Shown here in pieces: positions 5,694 through 8,517 of a stretch of DNA of 8,517 nucleotides (position 1 is its first letter; every line of letters begins with the position of its first letter). The position numbers and the translations under genes are program-made. The notes beneath the pieces were generated by a model, which saw nothing but the letters and a program-made list of their open reading frames with translations, was not told the DNA's origin and made no database searches. Origin of the DNA: JABAAE01 sp036336715 (lineage in GTDB: Bacteria; Planctomycetota; Planctomycetia; Pirellulales; Pirellulaceae); assembly GCA_036336715.1 (NCBI GenBank), contig JAYZFP010000121.1, positions 1-8,517 on the forward strand. The letters are read 5' to 3'.

Positions 5694-6936
5694 GTTGCAC
5701 CAACTCTGCCTGGTCCTGATGCCCATCCTGCTGATCGACGCACCCCGGTATGCCATCGGTTCGCTCCTGGTATGCCTGGTGGACCTTGTCATGGACGCCT
5801 GGAAAAAAATCCGGGGGCATGTCGATGCGCCTTACGATCATTGCCCTTCGGTTTGCGTTATCCTGGCCGGTCTGAACGAAGCTGACACAATCGGAGCCAC
5901 CCTGGAGTCGATCTGGGGCTCGTACCCGCGGATGGAGATCATTGTCGTGGACGACGGTTCGAGCGACGGCATGTCCGAGGTAGCAGAAAGATTTGCGGAG
6001 GGACGCGACCAGGTAACCTGCCTGAGGAAACCGGAGCGGGGAGGCAAGTCCTCAGCACTGAACATGGCCTTGCCTTATACCCGCGCCGAGATTCTCGTCT
6101 GCGTAGATACTGACTCCCACCTCGGCCCCAACGCGATCTGGGACATTGTTCAGCCGTTCAAGGATCCCGGTGTGGGAGCGGTTTCCGGCACCGTGATCGC
6201 CCGGAACCCATTCGCCAATCTCCTGACATGGCTCCAGGGACTGGAATACCTGAGAACCATTTTTCTGGGCCGCATGCTGAGTGATCGGTTGAATATCCTC
6301 GGCATTGTCTCCGGAGCTTTTGGTGCCTTCCGCACGGAAGCCATCCAGCAGGTGAAAGGCTGGGATGTCGGACCGGGTGAAGATGGCGACCTGGTGATGC
6401 GGATGAGAAAGGCGGGCTACAAGGTCCGGTTCCGACCGTACGCCCAGTGCCTGACCAATTTGCCGCTGTCCGCCAAAACGCTGTTCAGGCAGCGCCGCCG
6501 CTGGGACTGGTCGGTGGTGACCTTTGAGTGCCGCAAGCATGTGGACCTGTTGAATCCCTTTCACAGCAGCTTCACCGCAGGCAATTTTTTCATGGTGCTT
6601 GAAAGAATTGTCTTCACGATTCTGTTCCAGTTCGCCTTCTGGATTTATGCCGTCTGGCTGGTCTTTCAGATGCGGCAGGAACTGCTTTTCATCCTGGTGC
6701 TGAATTACCTGGTCTACCTGGTGCTGGAGATCTTCCAGTTCACGGCGATTCTCTATTATTCGCTGGACAGGAAACGGGACTTCCGAATTGGCTGGATTAT
6801 CCCGCTGGTGCCCTTTTATTACCTCTTCCTCCGTACTGCCACGATGGTCGCCGTGCTGGAAGAAATGTTTACCCGCCGTTCCTTTCGGGATAATTTCGTC
6901 CCCCCCCGGGTACGAAAAGCGACCTGGCACTGGTAA
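5647..6936 (+). CDS. Processive family 2 glycosyltransferase (polysaccharide synthase-like)
   Basis: This 429-residue inner-membrane enzyme is expected to polymerise a sugar chain from UDP-sugars. The N-terminus carries a hydrophobic stretch (about 19-49). The cytoplasmic GT-A domain has all processive-synthase motifs: the nucleotide-binding Asp pair in VVDDGSSD (100-107), DTD (154-156), GED (244-246, catalytic-base position), and QRRRW (282-286, the QxxRW signature). SGAFGAFR (222-229) is typical of the PgaC/IcaA, hyaluronan and cellulose synthase group. Three hydrophobic segments follow (about 317-340, 346-370, 382-404). It has no PilZ domain of its own, unlike BcsA, but lies immediately after a PilZ gene and overlaps it by 47 bases. 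This arrangement and the HlyD-type partner recall Alg8/Alg44. The sugar made cannot be read from sequence. Confidence 0.88.
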   Translation: MDTMLKDWTHWFTSLELHQLCLVLMPILLIDAPRYAIGSLLVCLVDLVMDAWKKIRGHVDAPYDHCPSVCVILAGLNEADTIGATLESIWGSYPRMEIIVVDDGSSDGMSEVAERFAEGRDQVTCLRKPERGGKSSALNMALPYTRAEILVCVDTDSHLGPNAIWDIVQPFKDPGVGAVSGTVIARNPFANLLTWLQGLEYLRTIFLGRMLSDRLNILGIVSGAFGAFRTEAIQQVKGWDVGPGEDGDLVMRMRKAGYKVRFRPYAQCLTNLPLSAKTLFRQRRRWDWSVVTFECRKHVDLLNPFHSSFTAGNFFMVLERIVFTILFQFAFWIYAVWLVFQMRQELLFILVLNYLVYLVLEIFQFTAILYYSLDRKRDFRIGWIIPLVPFYYLFLRTATMVAVLEEMFTRRSFRDNFVPPRVRKATWHW

Positions 6937-7059
6937 GCAGGCAGCTCCTGCCGATTAAACCGGGAGGGCTGCGGCAGAAAAAGTCCGCAAAACATCCGGT
7001 GAAATCGAACACCCGTTTTGATAAGATGGAGAGAGAAGACCTCGACCGGAATTCCATCC

Positions 7060-8517
7060 ATGAATCCATCCATTACTCACCAGACAAGACGCCATTTTTT
7101 CAGGAACTGCTCGATCGGTCTGGGGGGCATGGCCCTGGCCTCCATGATGGCAGAAGAATCACAGGGCGCACCGTCGGCCCTGGAGGATTCGATCCAGATT
7201 GACCGGGTGCAGCCGATGCTGCCACGCCAGCCCCACTTCGACGCCCGGGCCAAAAACGTAATCTTCCTGCATATGGCAGGCTCTCCGCCGCACCTCGATC
7301 TGCTCGACTACAAACCGGAGCTGGTCAAACGGAACGACGAGCCCTGTCCGGACGAATTCTACAAGGGGAAACAGTTTGCCTTCACCAGTGGGCGCCCCCG
7401 CCTGCTGGGATCGCCCCACAAGTTCAAGCAGTTCGGTCAGAGCGGAACCTGGTTTTCCGATGCTCTCCCGAAACTGGCGGGTATCGCCGATGACCTGTGC
7501 GTCATCAAGTCCATGCACACCGACCAGTTCAACCACGCGCCGGCCCAACTGATGCTGTATACCGGCTCCCCGCGCATGGGGCGCCCCTCGATGGGTTCCT
7601 GGGTGACCTACGGACTGGGAACTGAAAACCAGGACCTGCCCGGCTTTGTGGTCCTTCTTTCGGGAGGCCTCAATCCCAGCGCTGGCAACACCGCCTGGGG
7701 CAGCGGCTTCCTGCCTTCGGTCTTTCAGGGAGTTCAGTGTCGCAGCAAGGGGGACCCGGTGCTGTACGCTTCCAATCCCAAGGGCATGGACCGCGAACTG
7801 AGGCGTCTCAGCCTGGATGCCATCAATGGCCTGAACGAAATGCAGGCTCGGGAATTCGGGGACGCCGAAACGCTGACCCGGATCGCTCAATACGAACTGG
7901 CCTTCCGGATGCAGGTCTCGGTTCCGGAAGTGATGGACATTTCGGAAGAATCCCAAAAAACCATTACCGATTATGGAGCTCAGCCCGGCACTGCCAGTTT
8001 TGCCAACAACTGTCTCCTGGCACGACGCCTGGTGGAAAACGGCGTTCGCTACGTCCAGCTTTTTGACTGGGGATGGGATTTCCACGGGACCAACCCCAAG
8101 GAAGATATCGGCGTCGGATTGAACAACCGCTGCCGCTCGATGGACCAAGCCGTGTCCTCCCTGATCAGCGACCTCAAGGCCCGCGGCATGCTGGACGAAA
8201 CCCTGGTTGTCTGGAGTGGTGAATTCGGGAGAACCCCTTTCCGTGAGGGGCGGACTTCACGAGGCAAGGTGCTGGGCCGAGATCACTACCCGGATTGCTA
8301 TTCCATGTTCATGGCCGGGGGAGGAATCAAACCGGGGATCTCCCATGGCGCATCGGATCCTCTCGGATTTTCCGTTGCCCGGGACAAGGTCCACGTGCAC
8401 GATCTCCAGGCCACGATCCTCGACCGGCTTGGCTTTGACCATGAAAAGCTGACGCACTTCTACCAGGGAAGGAATTTCCGGCTGACCGATGTCCACGGCC
8501 AGGTCGTCAAGGAGATC
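7060..8517 (+). CDS. DUF1501 family protein, Tat-exported, 3' partial
   Basis: The frame runs 486 codons to the window edge with no stop. The final residues (LTDVHGQVVKEI) match the usual end of the family, so only a few codons are probably missing. The N-terminus has a twin-arginine-like signal: RRHFFRN (10-16), then a Gly/Ala/Met-rich hydrophobic stretch to about residue 35. DUF1501 proteins have an alkaline-phosphatase/sulfatase-like fold and are very numerous in Planctomycetota; their substrates are mostly unknown. Family segments visible are NVIFLHMAGSPPHLDLLD (66-83), WDFHG (339-343), GEFGRTP (387-393) and DHYP (408-411), containing likely metal ligands. A DUF1549/DUF1553 partner often lies next to such genes, but none is upstream here. 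ATG 7060 fits the signal; no strong Shine-Dalgarno is seen. It sits 123 bases after the glycosyltransferase and is probably a separate unit. Confidence 0.88.
   Translation, partial: MNPSITHQTRRHFFRNCSIGLGGMALASMMAEESQGAPSALEDSIQIDRVQPMLPRQPHFDARAKNVIFLHMAGSPPHLDLLDYKPELVKRNDEPCPDEFYKGKQFAFTSGRPRLLGSPHKFKQFGQSGTWFSDALPKLAGIADDLCVIKSMHTDQFNHAPAQLMLYTGSPRMGRPSMGSWVTYGLGTENQDLPGFVVLLSGGLNPSAGNTAWGSGFLPSVFQGVQCRSKGDPVLYASNPKGMDRELRRLSLDAINGLNEMQAREFGDAETLTRIAQYELAFRMQVSVPEVMDISEESQKTITDYGAQPGTASFANNCLLARRLVENGVRYVQLFDWGWDFHGTNPKEDIGVGLNNRCRSMDQAVSSLISDLKARGMLDETLVVWSGEFGRTPFREGRTSRGKVLGRDHYPDCYSMFMAGGGIKPGISHGASDPLGFSVARDKVHVHDLQATILDRLGFDHEKLTHFYQGRNFRLTDVHGQVVKEI

Noticed and set aside
6052..6930. 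Long open frame on the minus strand opposite the glycosyltransferase
   Set aside because: It lies wholly antisense to a gene with all GT2 motifs, and its translation shows no recognisable domain or signal; it is a shadow of codon bias.
6937..6952. Short hairpin after the glycosyltransferase stop (GGCAG pairing CTGCC) as a terminator
   Set aside because: The stem is only five pairs and no T-run follows, so intrinsic termination is not supported.
7159..8148. 329-codon open frame on the minus strand opposite the DUF1501 gene
   Set aside because: The plus-strand frame carries clear DUF1501 motifs over the same bases; the antisense product has no family features.

Overview
The window reads as chromosomal DNA of a planctomycete (Planctomycetota). 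This rests on a characteristic mix of families: a CehA/McbA-like protein, a secreted DUF1080 (3-keto-disaccharide hydrolase family) protein and a Tat-exported DUF1501 protein. Gene starts are weakly marked by Shine-Dalgarno sequences and base composition is moderately GC-rich. No RNA genes, CRISPR arrays, insertion sequences or phage genes are visible. Seven genes are recognised. The first is probably cut by the left edge and the last by the right edge.

Left part (1-3230): a CehA/McbA-like gene on the plus strand converges, with 23 bases between stops, on two minus-strand genes. These are a secreted DUF1080 protein and, upstream of it, murB, the peptidoglycan precursor reductase. Two of these look unusual. 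The CehA/McbA-like protein has lost the histidines of its family's metal-binding motif, and MurB carries tyrosine where the family has its catalytic serine or cysteine.

Centre (3231-6936): after a 311-base divergent intergenic region comes a tight three-gene plus-strand cluster. Its genes encode a membrane-anchored HlyD-type periplasmic adaptor, a PilZ (cyclic-di-GMP receptor) protein fused to a cysteine-rich zinc-ribbon region resembling the TackOD1 domain, and a processive family-2 glycosyltransferase with membrane segments. Stop and start overlap at the first junction and the second pair overlaps by 47 bases, so the genes are probably co-translated. The content resembles alginate Alg44 (PilZ plus HlyD-like part) and Alg8 (synthase), with the Alg44 halves on separate proteins and a zinc-binding region added. 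I infer a c-di-GMP-gated exopolysaccharide synthase/export unit; this is the most interesting system in the window. The adaptor gene is split by a -1 frameshift at a run of seven A's, so it is a recent pseudogene, a slippage-dependent gene or a sequence error.

Right part (7060-8517): a DUF1501 gene with a twin-arginine-like signal follows after 123 bases and is still open at the window edge, probably lacking only its last few codons.
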